Both the position numbers and the translations under genes were made by a program. Of a DNA stretch of 64,000 nt, positions 19,101 to 29,157 are shown piece after piece. How positions within the stretch are numbered: the first letter of the stretch is position 1; each line of letters starts with the position of its first letter. Origin of the DNA: an uncultured Dongia sp. (GTDB lineage Bacteria > Pseudomonadota > Alphaproteobacteria > Dongiales > Dongiaceae); contig NZ_CAKZGO010000003.1 in the NCBI RefSeq assembly GCF_936916975.1, positions 124,001-188,000 of the forward strand, given 5' to 3'. Under the pieces are notes generated by a model. That model was not told where the DNA came from and searched no databases. It saw only the letters and a program-made list of their open reading frames with translations.

Positions 19101-19833
19101 TCGCTTCGAGCGCACGATCGAAGCCGCACCGCGGCTGCTCTGGCCGGCACTCCGCTTCTTCCGTGCCGACAAGGAGGAGAGCTCTCATGACGAGATCGTG
19201 TTGGAGGCGCCGGACAAGCGCGTGCCGATCCGCACCGAGCCCAGCAACTATCTCGAGCGCATCGACCCGGATGGGGAGCGCTATCTCGACCAACGACAGG
19301 CGTCGTCCACACCGACTGCTTTGGCAAAGCACGCTATCGCAGTGGTCAAGCCGCCAGCACTGTCAGATAGCAACAAGGCGCAACTGAGATCCAAGCTGAT
19401 GCACGAGATCAAGGCGAATGTCGCGGAAGCTGGCGCCCGGATTGCCGCTTTGACCCCAGACGATTCGCCGATGAAGACGGCGGCTTTGCACATGCGGAAG
19501 GATTCGCTGGAGCGTCAGCTTGCGTTGCTCAACGCCAATCCATCCATGTATGAACTTCCCGGCACAGAGCCGTCGAACGGCCCTACCCTCTCGCGCGCAG
19601 AAGCCGATGCCCGCGCCCTCACCCTCTCCGGCGCCGCAGCGCCGCCCGTCCGACCGTCTACCGACGACCGACCGCGAGACGGATCGAAGCCGACACTGCC
19701 CACCAGCGACACGCAGCGGCATGCGTCCGATATCGAGGACGATCTCGACGCTGATCCTCCACCCACGCTGAAGTCGGCATCGACGCCACGACCTAAGCCG
19801 CCCGCACGGCCGCATGACGATCAAACAAGATGA
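16198..19833 (+). CDS. traA: MobA/MobL (TraA-type) relaxase with degenerate helicase domain
   Basis: MAIGYINVSIVGTARGNSVVGLAAYVCRR...HKHIVLALPKEL-type region...HHRPDPVGSDNHHAHIIVSTR (HUH relaxase) followed by RecD-like helicase region. Confidence 0.88.
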   Translation: MAIGYINVSIVGTARGNSVVGLAAYVCRRNTVSQVDGADYRFAHQAGDLGAVDVLLPPGAPAAFQDPIAFCTALERAELTRPRRKQPTRWKHNAQLAKHVILALPKELTGPERRRLARDWAETQYVAHGAGCVVAHHRPDPVGSDNHHAHIIVSTREVSSNGLGNKLRELNPAFSRGASHDKANLHKEDLPATWRQFQEAWFRANGIKIQVDAPAAVSGVHLGAAKHAKRSAAFAVKRANDAAKKDASERLHDPQNLLWEATRQRATFTLRDLSRILQRHGILGGEASAIIEAALALGEAVALFDRETGQPTQFFTTRTVRNQERRIVGTAQIIAKRRMSAKRRRLVEADLDGRMPALELSAEQSDTLRRILAAPDLQMLHGFTGSDKSRLTQAARQCLEAVGYRVIGLAPTNTGACAMAVSGFGDATTIDLELLRQENPGARSNAWNKRTCLIVDDADMVDAPRYEHLLIAAAKAEARMILVGDESRSTSVERGGVFDALRERHGWNGLTEFSHQNDDWARAASDAFARGRVNDGIRAYAERGRLQWSDRLDQTIDDLVAAWVRDNRMDPGANRFVYATNDDVVDRLNTEIQAARWARRPIPPTRFNTIRGNGHLLPGDRIQFHAGNRRFEIAAGMVGTVRQAAADRISFYTDDARVLSFGPRRFKGWGLGYAGTVYRGASKVHDQVYALYDDKLAWHVRTSQIGFTRHREDLTLFVPRALAADEQALVRQMARADQNRLSLAFTGTQEAAEIAKRLRRAALKPALPLILRVRGADGQLLTFDLQSEDGHKAARGYLLTASPSQLAVAYRNVQQLARPAKSRGTAPNDAEILRRQIDGIAKRLGLNAVTGEPASDCLKHALLVRETAWHLDASGLDTEVRDSTGRYMNIAWLLFNPNLVPWASWAALGRRLRQLHGSVLDALIERLHQIRNCDTISDDMRSACALAQHLIRISRVIRDGANLTREQLRFERTIEAAPRLLWPALRFFRADKEESSHDEIVLEAPDKRVPIRTEPSNYLERIDPDGERYLDQRQASSTPTALAKHAIAVVKPPALSDSNKAQLRSKLMHEIKANVAEAGARIAALTPDDSPMKTAALHMRKDSLERQLALLNANPSMYELPGTEPSNGPTLSRAEADARALTLSGAAAPPVRPSTDDRPRDGSKPTLPTSDTQRHASDIEDDLDADPPPTLKSASTPRPKPPARPHDDQTR

Positions 19834-19951
19834 TCGTCAAAAACGGTTCCGCCTGAGCGGACCGACTCAATCTCCTTTGTAGGAAGCAGCCTTGCACCGC
19901 CGCTTGTCTTTGCGCGGCGGCGCGAGGCTGCCGAAGACAAGGAGAGAGAAG

Positions 19952-20434
19952 ATGAGGAAGAAAAGGATTTTGGTGCCAAGTGGGTTATATCCGGTGCCGA
20001 CACCTGGCCTCCGGCCCCGGTTCGAGCTGAAGCGTCACCAGTTTCATCTGACGCCACAGACACCCGATCTCACTGGCAAGTTCCGCTGCCGGCCGCGTTA
20101 CGGCCATCAGCAGATCGCCTGGGATCTGAAGCTTTGCGCCTTCGCCGCCATCGTCCGGCCGGATCTTCCGGACCAGCCGCTCGATCGGCTGTCGGAGGAA
20201 GTCTTCGAGCTCGCCAAGGAGCTGACAGCACTTCTCAGCCAGCCGGCGGGTGCGCGGCCGGAAAGCGAGATCGACGCCGCCTGGACCCAAGTCTCTCTCG
20301 CCCTCGCCATGCGCGGCGATCGGCGCATCTACGCCACGGACAGGCCGTTCGACAGCTCTCGTGGCCTCGGCACCCTGGTGCTGGCGATTGCGCCCGCCGC
20401 CTATGAGCTCTGCGACATCACGGTCACCGCCTGA
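19952..20434 (+). CDS. Hypothetical protein, paralog A of a tandem pair
   Basis: Start ATG at 19952; shares xxRPDLPxxPLDxLSE and C-terminal LVxAxAPxxxxxCDxTxTA with the next ORF. Confidence 0.6.
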   Translation: MRKKRILVPSGLYPVPTPGLRPRFELKRHQFHLTPQTPDLTGKFRCRPRYGHQQIAWDLKLCAFAAIVRPDLPDQPLDRLSEEVFELAKELTALLSQPAGARPESEIDAAWTQVSLALAMRGDRRIYATDRPFDSSRGLGTLVLAIAPAAYELCDITVTA

Positions 20435-20467
20435 CCGATCGAGCGACCGAACATCCTGGAGAATCCC

Positions 20468-20923
20468 ATGAACCAGCTCGTGCCGGTTCCGTCGCCACCG
20501 GCGATGGAACCGATCGTCCACTATCGCGTGCCGCGGCCGAAAGGCAACCATAGCTATCTTCCGGTCGACGTCACCTGCGCCCGGGGCTGCCTCATCGGCA
20601 TCCTGGCCGACCTCGACCGCTGCAACCTGGCCTTCGTGATCCGGCCGGATCTGCCGGCCTGGCCGCTCGATCCGCTATCGGAGCGTCTCGCCGCAACAAC
20701 GGAGGCCCTGACATCGCTTCTCGGCTGGCCTCGCGGCAGCAAGGAAGTGGCCGGGCTGGCGTTTGCCATTCTCGATCTCCAGCGCGAACTCGACTTCCGC
20801 GGCGAGCGCCAGATCCTCGCCAGTGCACGCCTGCCCGGCCCGTCGCGCAACGGCGGCGACGTCCTGGTCATCGCCGTCGCACCCGTCGGCATCCACGCCT
20901 GCGATCTCACCTTCACAGCCTGA
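20468..20923 (+). CDS. Hypothetical protein, paralog B of a tandem pair
   Basis: 151 aa, VIRPDLPAWPLDPLSERL...GGDVLVIAVAPVGIHACDLTFTA similar to the preceding ORF. Confidence 0.6.
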   Translation: MNQLVPVPSPPAMEPIVHYRVPRPKGNHSYLPVDVTCARGCLIGILADLDRCNLAFVIRPDLPAWPLDPLSERLAATTEALTSLLGWPRGSKEVAGLAFAILDLQRELDFRGERQILASARLPGPSRNGGDVLVIAVAPVGIHACDLTFTA

Positions 20924-20940
20924 TATTCCAAGGAACCACC

Positions 20941-22440
20941 ATGCCCAGCCAGATCATCGAACTCTCGGATTCCATCCTCCACGGCCTCGTCGGCCGCAAG
21001 GACCTCTATTTGCGCGGTAACTTCGCCAAGGCCGGCTACAGCATCGCCTTCGAGGATGATCCCGAACGTCCGCTGACCGTGCGTGTCTCGGTCAAGCCGG
21101 GGAAGTTCGGCGCCTACAGCCTGTTTCGGCGCGATGTCCTGGTGGCCGTGCTGAAGCCCAAGGGCGGCGCCCCGATCGCCTATGAGCCGCTGCGCCTGCC
21201 GGATGGCGACGTCCTCGTCATGCTGGACCAGATCGACGCAGTGCTCGACGGTCTCCCCGATTTGAGCGGTCATACGCGCTTGGCCCTGAAGCGCGCGACC
21301 AATGTTGCGCGCCAGGCGACACGCGACCGGCCGGTGGTGCGCCGCCAGCACGCCTCCGCCTTCGAGCTCGGCCTGCTGCGAACCGCCCGCCGCTTCGAGC
21401 GGCGGCACCGGGACGCCCTGTGCCGGCTGGGGCATCAGGTCGACGCCTATCGCACCGCCCTCAGTGAACCGTGGCTGGAACCTGCCATTGCGCGGTTGTC
21501 GGTGCAGGCAGCCTTCGGTGACGTTCTCCTCGTCGAGCGCCGTCTCCAGGACATGCCCCGGGCGGGCCTCCTGTTCCTGCGTGAACGCGGCGACATCTTC
21601 GAGGCGCATCGCGACAATGAACAGACGCTCATCGCCCTTGAAGAAGGCGTCAAGGTTGTCGGACTCCATGGTGACATGCCGCCGATCGCCCTCGATCGCA
21701 AGATGGTCCTCCGCCTGCACCGGATGGTGGCACCTGACGTCTACCGGCTGCCCGGCACCCTCTGGCGCCAGCGGAACTGGATGTTCGCCCATGAAGGTAA
21801 CCGGTGGTCGGCGCCCATGGCGCCGGCACACGCCATCGAGGCGCTCTTGATCCGCTATGGTAAAGCGGTTGATCGGGACCTCTGGGCCGGCGTTCATCCT
21901 CTCATCCGGGCCGGCCTGCTGCACCTGGAGCTCCTCAAGATCATGCCCATGCCGGATACGAACTTCCTGGTGGCACGCCTGCTGCTGTCGCTGATGCTGC
22001 ACGAGGCCGGGATGCCGTTCCTGCCGCTGCCGGCACTGCTGTTCTGGGACCGGGAGCGCTATCTGCGGACTGCCCAGGCCGCCATCCGCAAGGACGATGC
22101 CGGGATCTTCCTGCGCTACCTCGTCGATCTTGCCGGCAAGGCATCCCGCCGGGGTATCTACATGGCCGACCGCCTGCGGCCGGCCTACGACCACATGCAC
22201 CGGGAGCTTCTCATCCCGGGCGAGACCGAGGGCGGTTCCGCGGCACTCACCGAAATGGCGCTGTCGCGGCTGTTCATCTCGGACACCAGCGAGGTCTCCA
22301 GCCACTACGCCGCCTTCGCCCGGATCGACGAGCTGGCCAAACCCGACCTCTGCGACGAGATCATCCTCGCCGGCGGGCGCTCCTATTCGCATGTCCTCGT
22401 GCGGGAGCTGACACGAAGGCCGCGGGACATGCGGGGGTGA
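20941..22440 (+). CDS. Protein with Fic-like fold signature but non-canonical catalytic motif
   Basis: ...HPLIRAGLLHLELLKIMPMPDTNFLVARLLLSLMLHEAGMPFLPLPALLFWDRERYL aligns by eye to Fic HxELxxIHPFxDGNGRxxRLLLxLxLxxAGxPxL. Confidence 0.6.
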   Translation: MPSQIIELSDSILHGLVGRKDLYLRGNFAKAGYSIAFEDDPERPLTVRVSVKPGKFGAYSLFRRDVLVAVLKPKGGAPIAYEPLRLPDGDVLVMLDQIDAVLDGLPDLSGHTRLALKRATNVARQATRDRPVVRRQHASAFELGLLRTARRFERRHRDALCRLGHQVDAYRTALSEPWLEPAIARLSVQAAFGDVLLVERRLQDMPRAGLLFLRERGDIFEAHRDNEQTLIALEEGVKVVGLHGDMPPIALDRKMVLRLHRMVAPDVYRLPGTLWRQRNWMFAHEGNRWSAPMAPAHAIEALLIRYGKAVDRDLWAGVHPLIRAGLLHLELLKIMPMPDTNFLVARLLLSLMLHEAGMPFLPLPALLFWDRERYLRTAQAAIRKDDAGIFLRYLVDLAGKASRRGIYMADRLRPAYDHMHRELLIPGETEGGSAALTEMALSRLFISDTSEVSSHYAAFARIDELAKPDLCDEIILAGGRSYSHVLVRELTRRPRDMRG

Positions 22441-22627
22441 CGTGCCGAACCTCGCGCGAGAACGCCATCACGGCGCTCGAAAAAAGCATCAGCGGCAAAA
22501 GAATATTTGCGGCCCACAGCTAAGTCGCTGATGCCGCACGAAGATTTATTTGAGGCAAATTGCAGATATCGGACCCGCCGAAGTCAAGCGATCGAATATC
22601 TGCAGCCTGTCGAATTGCAGGTGGATC

Positions 22628-23011
22628 ATGGATCGCGACGATAAAGGCATCAACATCGCGTCTCAGCGGGGCATATCGGGATTCCTTTCGGAGTCCGCAA
22701 GTGGTCTTCGCGAGGCGCAGAACGTTTCGGGACAAGTATCGTTGCAGACAGATTCAGCTACTGCTTCTCAAGAAATGACGATCTCGACACTGGTGCCGTT
22801 TATTCAACGCCGAGAAAAGCGTCGCCGAAATCGCGTCAGGAAGTCGGATCTGATGAGCGCGATTGAGGCAGTGATAGCCACCGGAGCCGAATTCTCTCAT
22901 GTGGAGGTCGACGCCGTGAACGGCAAATTCATCGTATTCACCTCACGTGCTGAACCAGCGCCACAAAATGCCTTTAAAGACTGGAAGAAAAATCGTGCGC
23001 ATAAGGCTTAA
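22628..23011 (+). CDS. Small hypothetical protein overlapping the integrase gene start
   Basis: C-terminal half SDLMSAIEAVIATGAEFSHVEVDAVNGKFIVFTSR resembles small integrase-associated proteins; ATG at 22628. Confidence 0.45.
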   Translation: MDRDDKGINIASQRGISGFLSESASGLREAQNVSGQVSLQTDSATASQEMTISTLVPFIQRREKRRRNRVRKSDLMSAIEAVIATGAEFSHVEVDAVNGKFIVFTSRAEPAPQNAFKDWKKNRAHKA

Positions 23012-24080
23012 AGGAATCAACTGGACTGAGAAGCGTCTCGCCGACGGCTCCATGCGAACTTATTATTATGCTTGGAGAGGTGGTCCAAAATTGCCAGGAA
23101 AACCTGGCGATGCTGCTTTCATCGCCGCCTACAACGCTGCCATAGCCGAGAAGGCCGCGCCCGCGGAAGGCGTCCTGCAGGTTATCGTCGACGCCTACCA
23201 GCAAAGCGAAGAGTTTCTTCGGCTCGCGGATCGCACGCGTCGGGACTATATCGGCAAGATTAAGCTGATCGAAAGGGAATATGGGGATCTTCCCCTCGCG
23301 GCGCTCTCAGCAAGAGGAATGCGCGGAGAATTTCTCGATTGGCGCGATGCTCTCGCGAAGTCTTCGCACCGGCAAGCGGATTACGCCTGGACAGTCCTAG
23401 CTCGTATCCTGTCGTGGGCACTCAACCGCGAGAAGATCGACGCCAACCCCTGCGAGGATGGTGGCCGGCTCTACAGCGGGAGCCGCGCCGAGTTCATTTG
23501 GACGCACGACAATGAGGAAGCATTCCTGAAATCGGCTCCTGCCCATCTTCATTTGCCATTCTTACTGGCGCTTTGGACGGGGCAACGGCAAGGCGATCTC
23601 CTGCGTCTGCCTTGGTCCGCCTATGATGGCACGCATATCCGGCTCCGCCAGAGCAAAACGCGGAAAAAGGTAATCGTGCCAGTCGGCGCTCCGTTAAAAA
23701 TTGTCCTGGATGCCGCTAAGGCCGTGCGGGTCGGACCGATCATGCTTACGAGCACCGACAAGACGCCATGGACTAGCGACGGCTTCCGGTCGAGCTGGAA
23801 GAAGGCATGCGTAAAGGCGGGTATTAAAGAACTCACCTTTCATGATCTGCGCGGCACGGCTGTCACCCGGCTCGCGATTGCCGGAGCCACCGACATCGAA
23901 ATCGCCACCATTACAGGCCTCAAACTTGGCTCCGTCGAAACCATCCTTGACGAGCACTATCTCAGCCGAGAGGTGGAGATCGCAAACCATGGGCAGGCGA
24001 AGCGAGTGAGGCACGAGGCGAGAACAAAATCTCAAACCGGCTCTCAAACCGGCAAAAAACGGCCGGGCCGAAAGAAGTGA
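22947..24080 (+). CDS. Site-specific tyrosine recombinase/integrase
   Basis: LALWTGQRQGDLLRLPW (Arg I), ELTFHDLRGTAVTRLAIAG (HxxR), EHYLSR (Tyr); abuts a tRNA gene. Confidence 0.93.
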   Translation: MLNQRHKMPLKTGRKIVRIRLKGINWTEKRLADGSMRTYYYAWRGGPKLPGKPGDAAFIAAYNAAIAEKAAPAEGVLQVIVDAYQQSEEFLRLADRTRRDYIGKIKLIEREYGDLPLAALSARGMRGEFLDWRDALAKSSHRQADYAWTVLARILSWALNREKIDANPCEDGGRLYSGSRAEFIWTHDNEEAFLKSAPAHLHLPFLLALWTGQRQGDLLRLPWSAYDGTHIRLRQSKTRKKVIVPVGAPLKIVLDAAKAVRVGPIMLTSTDKTPWTSDGFRSSWKKACVKAGIKELTFHDLRGTAVTRLAIAGATDIEIATITGLKLGSVETILDEHYLSREVEIANHGQAKRVRHEARTKSQTGSQTGKKRPGRKK

Positions 24081-24097
24081 TTATCCAATTAAATCAA

Positions 24098-24171
24098 TGG
24101 CTGGGGGACTAGGATTCGAACCTAGACTGGCGGAGTCAGAGTCCGCTGTCCTACCGTTAGACGATCCCCCA
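24098..24171 (-). tRNA. tRNA-Gln (anticodon CTG)
   Basis: Minus strand TGGGGGATCGTCTAACGGTAGGACAGCGGACTCTGACTCCGCCAGTCTAGGTTCGAATCCTAGTCCCCCAGCCA folds as a cloverleaf; 7-nt anticodon loop CTCTGAC; CCA encoded. Confidence 0.95.
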
Positions 24172-24367
24172 ACAGGCCGCTGCCTCCATTTGGCGGGGCG
24201 GGCCGGTTAAAGCGGGCGGAACATAATGCCGGCGGCCAGCAAGTTCAAGCTTTGTATCCAGCGCCGCGCGCCTCGTCTGGCGGCACCAGGCAGCACGCGA
24301 CTGTCCTGCGGCCAAGACAGTCCCCACCCCGTAAACTTTATCTTGGCCCCCGATCCATGTAGGATAT

Positions 24368-25630
24368 GTGACGAAGATACCCGGCAACGGCCTTCTCATT
24401 GGCTGCGATCATGTTTTTTCGCGCCTTTTCAATGAGTTGACCTATCGGGGTAGAGGAGCATTACGCGTGAACGGTGCATTATCCGGGTCGCCGGCACCTG
24501 CGCTATGGCGTACGCGTGCGGCTAAACCCGGGCAGATCATGGCCGCCCTGGATTTGGGCACCAATAACTGCCGGCTGCTGATTGCCCGGCAGGGTGCCAG
24601 CGGCTATCAGGTGATTGACGCGTTTTCGCGCATCGTCCGGCTTGGCGAGGGTGTTTCGCAAAGCGGTCGGCTGTCGCCTGAGGCGATGGACCGCACCGTC
24701 GAGGCTCTCAAGATCTGCGCCGCTAAAATGGAACGCCGCGGGGTCAGTCTGGCCCGCGCCGTCGCCACCGAAGCCTGCCGCAGGGCGGAGAATTGCGGTG
24801 GCTTCGTCGATCGGGTGCGCGAAGAGGCCGGCATCGCGCTCGACATCATCACCTCCGGCGAGGAAGCCGATCTCGCCTTCAAGGGCTGCACGCCCTTGCT
24901 TGACCGCAATGTGGCGCAGGCGATCGTGTTCGATATCGGCGGCGGCTCCACGGAGCTTGGCTGGCTGCGCCTTAAGGCTGGCCGGCCGCCGCATATGGTG
25001 GCCTGGCATTCGATGCCGTTCGGCGTCGTGAGCCTGACCGAGGAATTCGGTGCCGAGGCGGCCGAAGGCGACAACCCGATGGCCTTCTATCGCCGCATGG
25101 TCGACAAGGTGGCAGCCGAGCTTGATCCCTTCCGCCGTGCCATCGGCGCCGGCAGGTTGATCAGCGAAGGTGCGGTCCAGATGCTGGGGACCTCCGGCAC
25201 CGTGACCACGCTGGCCGGTATCCAGCTTGGCCTCGCGCGCTATGAGCGCAGCCTGGTCGATGGATCCTTCTTGCGCTTCGGCGATGTCGAGCGCATCAGC
25301 AGCGATCTTGCGCGGCGCGACTGCCGCGGCCGTGCGACATTGCCCTGCATCGGCATAGAGCGCGCGGATTTGGTACTCTCCGGCTGTGCCATTCTCTCGG
25401 CCATCTGCAAGATCTGGCCGGTCGGCACGCTTCGCGTCGCTGATCGCGGCGTCCGCGAAGGCATCCTGATGAGCCTGATGACCGGCACCGCACCCGATAC
25501 CGTCTATGGCGATGACGCCGAGATGGATGAAACGAACAATCCCGTCCCGCCGCGTGATCCTGGGGCGCATGATCGCGGCGAAACGGCGTCGCATACCCCC
25601 GCGGACCTCATCGCGGCCAGCGACTTTTGA
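24368..25630 (+). CDS. ppx: Exopolyphosphatase / Ppx-GppA phosphatase family (start uncertain; alternative GTG near 24467)
   Basis: AALDLGTNNCRLLIA...VFDIGGGSTELGW...LGTSGTVTTLAG. Confidence 0.9.
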   Translation: MTKIPGNGLLIGCDHVFSRLFNELTYRGRGALRVNGALSGSPAPALWRTRAAKPGQIMAALDLGTNNCRLLIARQGASGYQVIDAFSRIVRLGEGVSQSGRLSPEAMDRTVEALKICAAKMERRGVSLARAVATEACRRAENCGGFVDRVREEAGIALDIITSGEEADLAFKGCTPLLDRNVAQAIVFDIGGGSTELGWLRLKAGRPPHMVAWHSMPFGVVSLTEEFGAEAAEGDNPMAFYRRMVDKVAAELDPFRRAIGAGRLISEGAVQMLGTSGTVTTLAGIQLGLARYERSLVDGSFLRFGDVERISSDLARRDCRGRATLPCIGIERADLVLSGCAILSAICKIWPVGTLRVADRGVREGILMSLMTGTAPDTVYGDDAEMDETNNPVPPRDPGAHDRGETASHTPADLIAASDF

Positions 25631-25663
25631 TGAATTGGAGCTTCGACATGCGTGACTATCCCC

Positions 25664-26401
25664 ATGCGTAACAACAAAGGTCCCGGTGGCCAGCGCGGCG
25701 GCGGACAGCGTTCCGGCACCCGCGACGAAGGTGCCATCACCGGTCGCGGCCTGAAGACCCGCGTGAAGACGGCCCATAAGCGCACACTCTCTTCCACCTT
25801 GTGGCTCGATCGGCAATTGAACGACCCCTACGTCGCCGAGGCGAAGAAACGCGGCTATCGTTCGCGCGCCGCCTTCAAGATCCTGCAGCTCGACGAGAAG
25901 TATCACTTCTTCAAGATCGGCGGCCGCATCGTCGATCTGGGTGCCGCCCCCGGCGGCTGGACCCAGGTTGCCGTCGACCGCGTTCACTCGGCAGACGGTC
26001 GCGGCAAGGTGATCGGCATCGATCTGCAGGTGGTCGAACCCATTCCCGGCGCCACCATCATCGAGCTCGATTTCATGGATGCCTCGGCGCCCGAGAAATT
26101 GAAGGACCTGCTTCAGGGCCAAGCCGATGTCGTGCTCTCCGACATGGCGGCCTCCTCGACCGGCCATGCGCAGACCGACCATCTCAAGATCATCGATCTC
26201 GCAGAAACCGCGCTCGCTTTCGCCTGCGAAGTGCTGGCACCGGGCGGCACCTTCATCGCCAAGGTGCTGCAGGGCGGTGCCACCAACGAATTGCTGGTGC
26301 CGCTGAAGAAGCATTTTGCCAGCGTGAAGCACGTCAAGCCCGACGCCAGCCGCAAGGATTCCGCCGAGATCTACGTCGTGGCACAGGGGTTTCGCAGCTA
26401 A
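25664..26401 (+). CDS. rlmE: 23S rRNA (uridine-2'-O-)-methyltransferase RlmE (FtsJ/RrmJ)
   Basis: [38 protein letters not shown]...[13 protein letters not shown]...[12 protein letters not shown]. Confidence 0.93.
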   Translation: MRNNKGPGGQRGGGQRSGTRDEGAITGRGLKTRVKTAHKRTLSSTLWLDRQLNDPYVAEAKKRGYRSRAAFKILQLDEKYHFFKIGGRIVDLGAAPGGWTQVAVDRVHSADGRGKVIGIDLQVVEPIPGATIIELDFMDASAPEKLKDLLQGQADVVLSDMAASSTGHAQTDHLKIIDLAETALAFACEVLAPGGTFIAKVLQGGATNELLVPLKKHFASVKHVKPDASRKDSAEIYVVAQGFRS

Positions 26402-26419
26402 CACCACGCGCCTTGACCA

Positions 26420-27370
26420 ATGCCGCTATCACCCACGACCGAAGCCCATCTGATGACCATTCCCCTCCTCATCGACACGGACCCAGGCGTCGACGATGCC
26501 ATCGCGATCTGGCTGGCACTGGCGTCGCCTGAGATCGAGATCATCGGTCTCACCGCCGTGCTGGGCAATGGCCCGGTCGGGCCCTGCGCCGAGAATGCGA
26601 TCCGCATTCTCGACGTCTTCGGGCGCAGCGATATCCCGGTCCATGTCGGCGCGGCGCAGCCGCTCACGCGCAGCTATGCGCGCAAGGGCTGGGGCGTTCA
26701 TGGCGTCGACGGGCTGGGCGGCATCGGCCTTGCCGCACCTTCGCGCAAAGTCGACGGCGAGGATGCAGTAGGTTGGATGGCCAGCGTATTGGCGAAAGCG
26801 GTGCCCGGCAGCATCACCCTCGCTCCATTAGGCCCGCTCACCAACATTGCCAAGCTGCTGCAGAATCACCCGCAAGCCAAACGCGGCATCAAAGAAATGA
26901 TCGTCATGGGCGGCGCCACCAGGCCCGGTGGCGGCAATGCGACGCCCCATGCCGAGTATAATTTCTGGCTGGACCCTGAAGCGGCCGACATCGTCTGTGC
27001 GAGCGGCGTGCCCATGACTCTGGTCACGATCGAGACTGCCCGGCCGGTCAGCGCCACCCCGGCACGCACGGCGCGGATCGCCGCCGCCGGCAGCGTCGTG
27101 GCCGGCCACGTCGCCGACCTGCTGCGCGCCTATGTCCACGAATCGAAGGCCGATGCGCTGTTCGATCCGCTGGTCATGGTCTATCTGCTGCGACCGGATC
27201 TCTTCCGGCTATGCCACGCCCGGTTCCGGGTCGAGATCGGAGAGTCGCCACGGCTCGGCGCATTGACCTGGCAGCCATCGGTCGACAAGACGCCGCATCG
27301 CCTTTTGCAAGCCCCTGATCCTGATACCATTTTCGATTTCCTGGCAGAGCGCCTCCGACGGCAACCCTAA
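26420..27370 (+). CDS. Inosine-uridine preferring nucleoside hydrolase family protein
   Basis: LLIDTDPGVDDAIAIWLAL motif, APLGPLTNIAKLL, EYNFWLDPEAA. Confidence 0.93.
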   Translation: MPLSPTTEAHLMTIPLLIDTDPGVDDAIAIWLALASPEIEIIGLTAVLGNGPVGPCAENAIRILDVFGRSDIPVHVGAAQPLTRSYARKGWGVHGVDGLGGIGLAAPSRKVDGEDAVGWMASVLAKAVPGSITLAPLGPLTNIAKLLQNHPQAKRGIKEMIVMGGATRPGGGNATPHAEYNFWLDPEAADIVCASGVPMTLVTIETARPVSATPARTARIAAAGSVVAGHVADLLRAYVHESKADALFDPLVMVYLLRPDLFRLCHARFRVEIGESPRLGALTWQPSVDKTPHRLLQAPDPDTIFDFLAERLRRQP

Positions 27371-29017
<1,647 letters not shown>

Positions 29018-29046
29018 GGCGACGCTTCAACATAAGTAACTTTTCT

Positions 29047-29136
29047 CGTCATGGTCCGCGAAGGCGGACCACCCACGAGTTTGGCGGTAACTGACGAAAG
29101 CAACTCGTGGGTCCTCCGCCTTCGCGGAGGATGACG
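29047..29136. repeat. Long imperfect inverted repeat (35-nt arms, ~20-nt loop) between guaB and the rsmB-like gene
   Basis: CGTCATGGTCCGCGAAGGCGGACCACCCACGAGTT / AACTCGTGGGTCCTCCGCCTTCGCGGAGGATGACG; 31/35 pairs. Confidence 0.85.
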
Positions 29137-29157
29137 ATTGGCTTAGGAACACACAAC

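Noticed and set aside
20554-22392. 612-aa minus-strand ORF opposite the Fic-like gene
   Set aside because: Antisense shadow ORF; composition typical of reverse-complement coding DNA.
24503-26407. 634-aa minus-strand ORF opposite ppx and rlmE
   Set aside because: Spans two well-supported plus-strand genes; antisense artefact.
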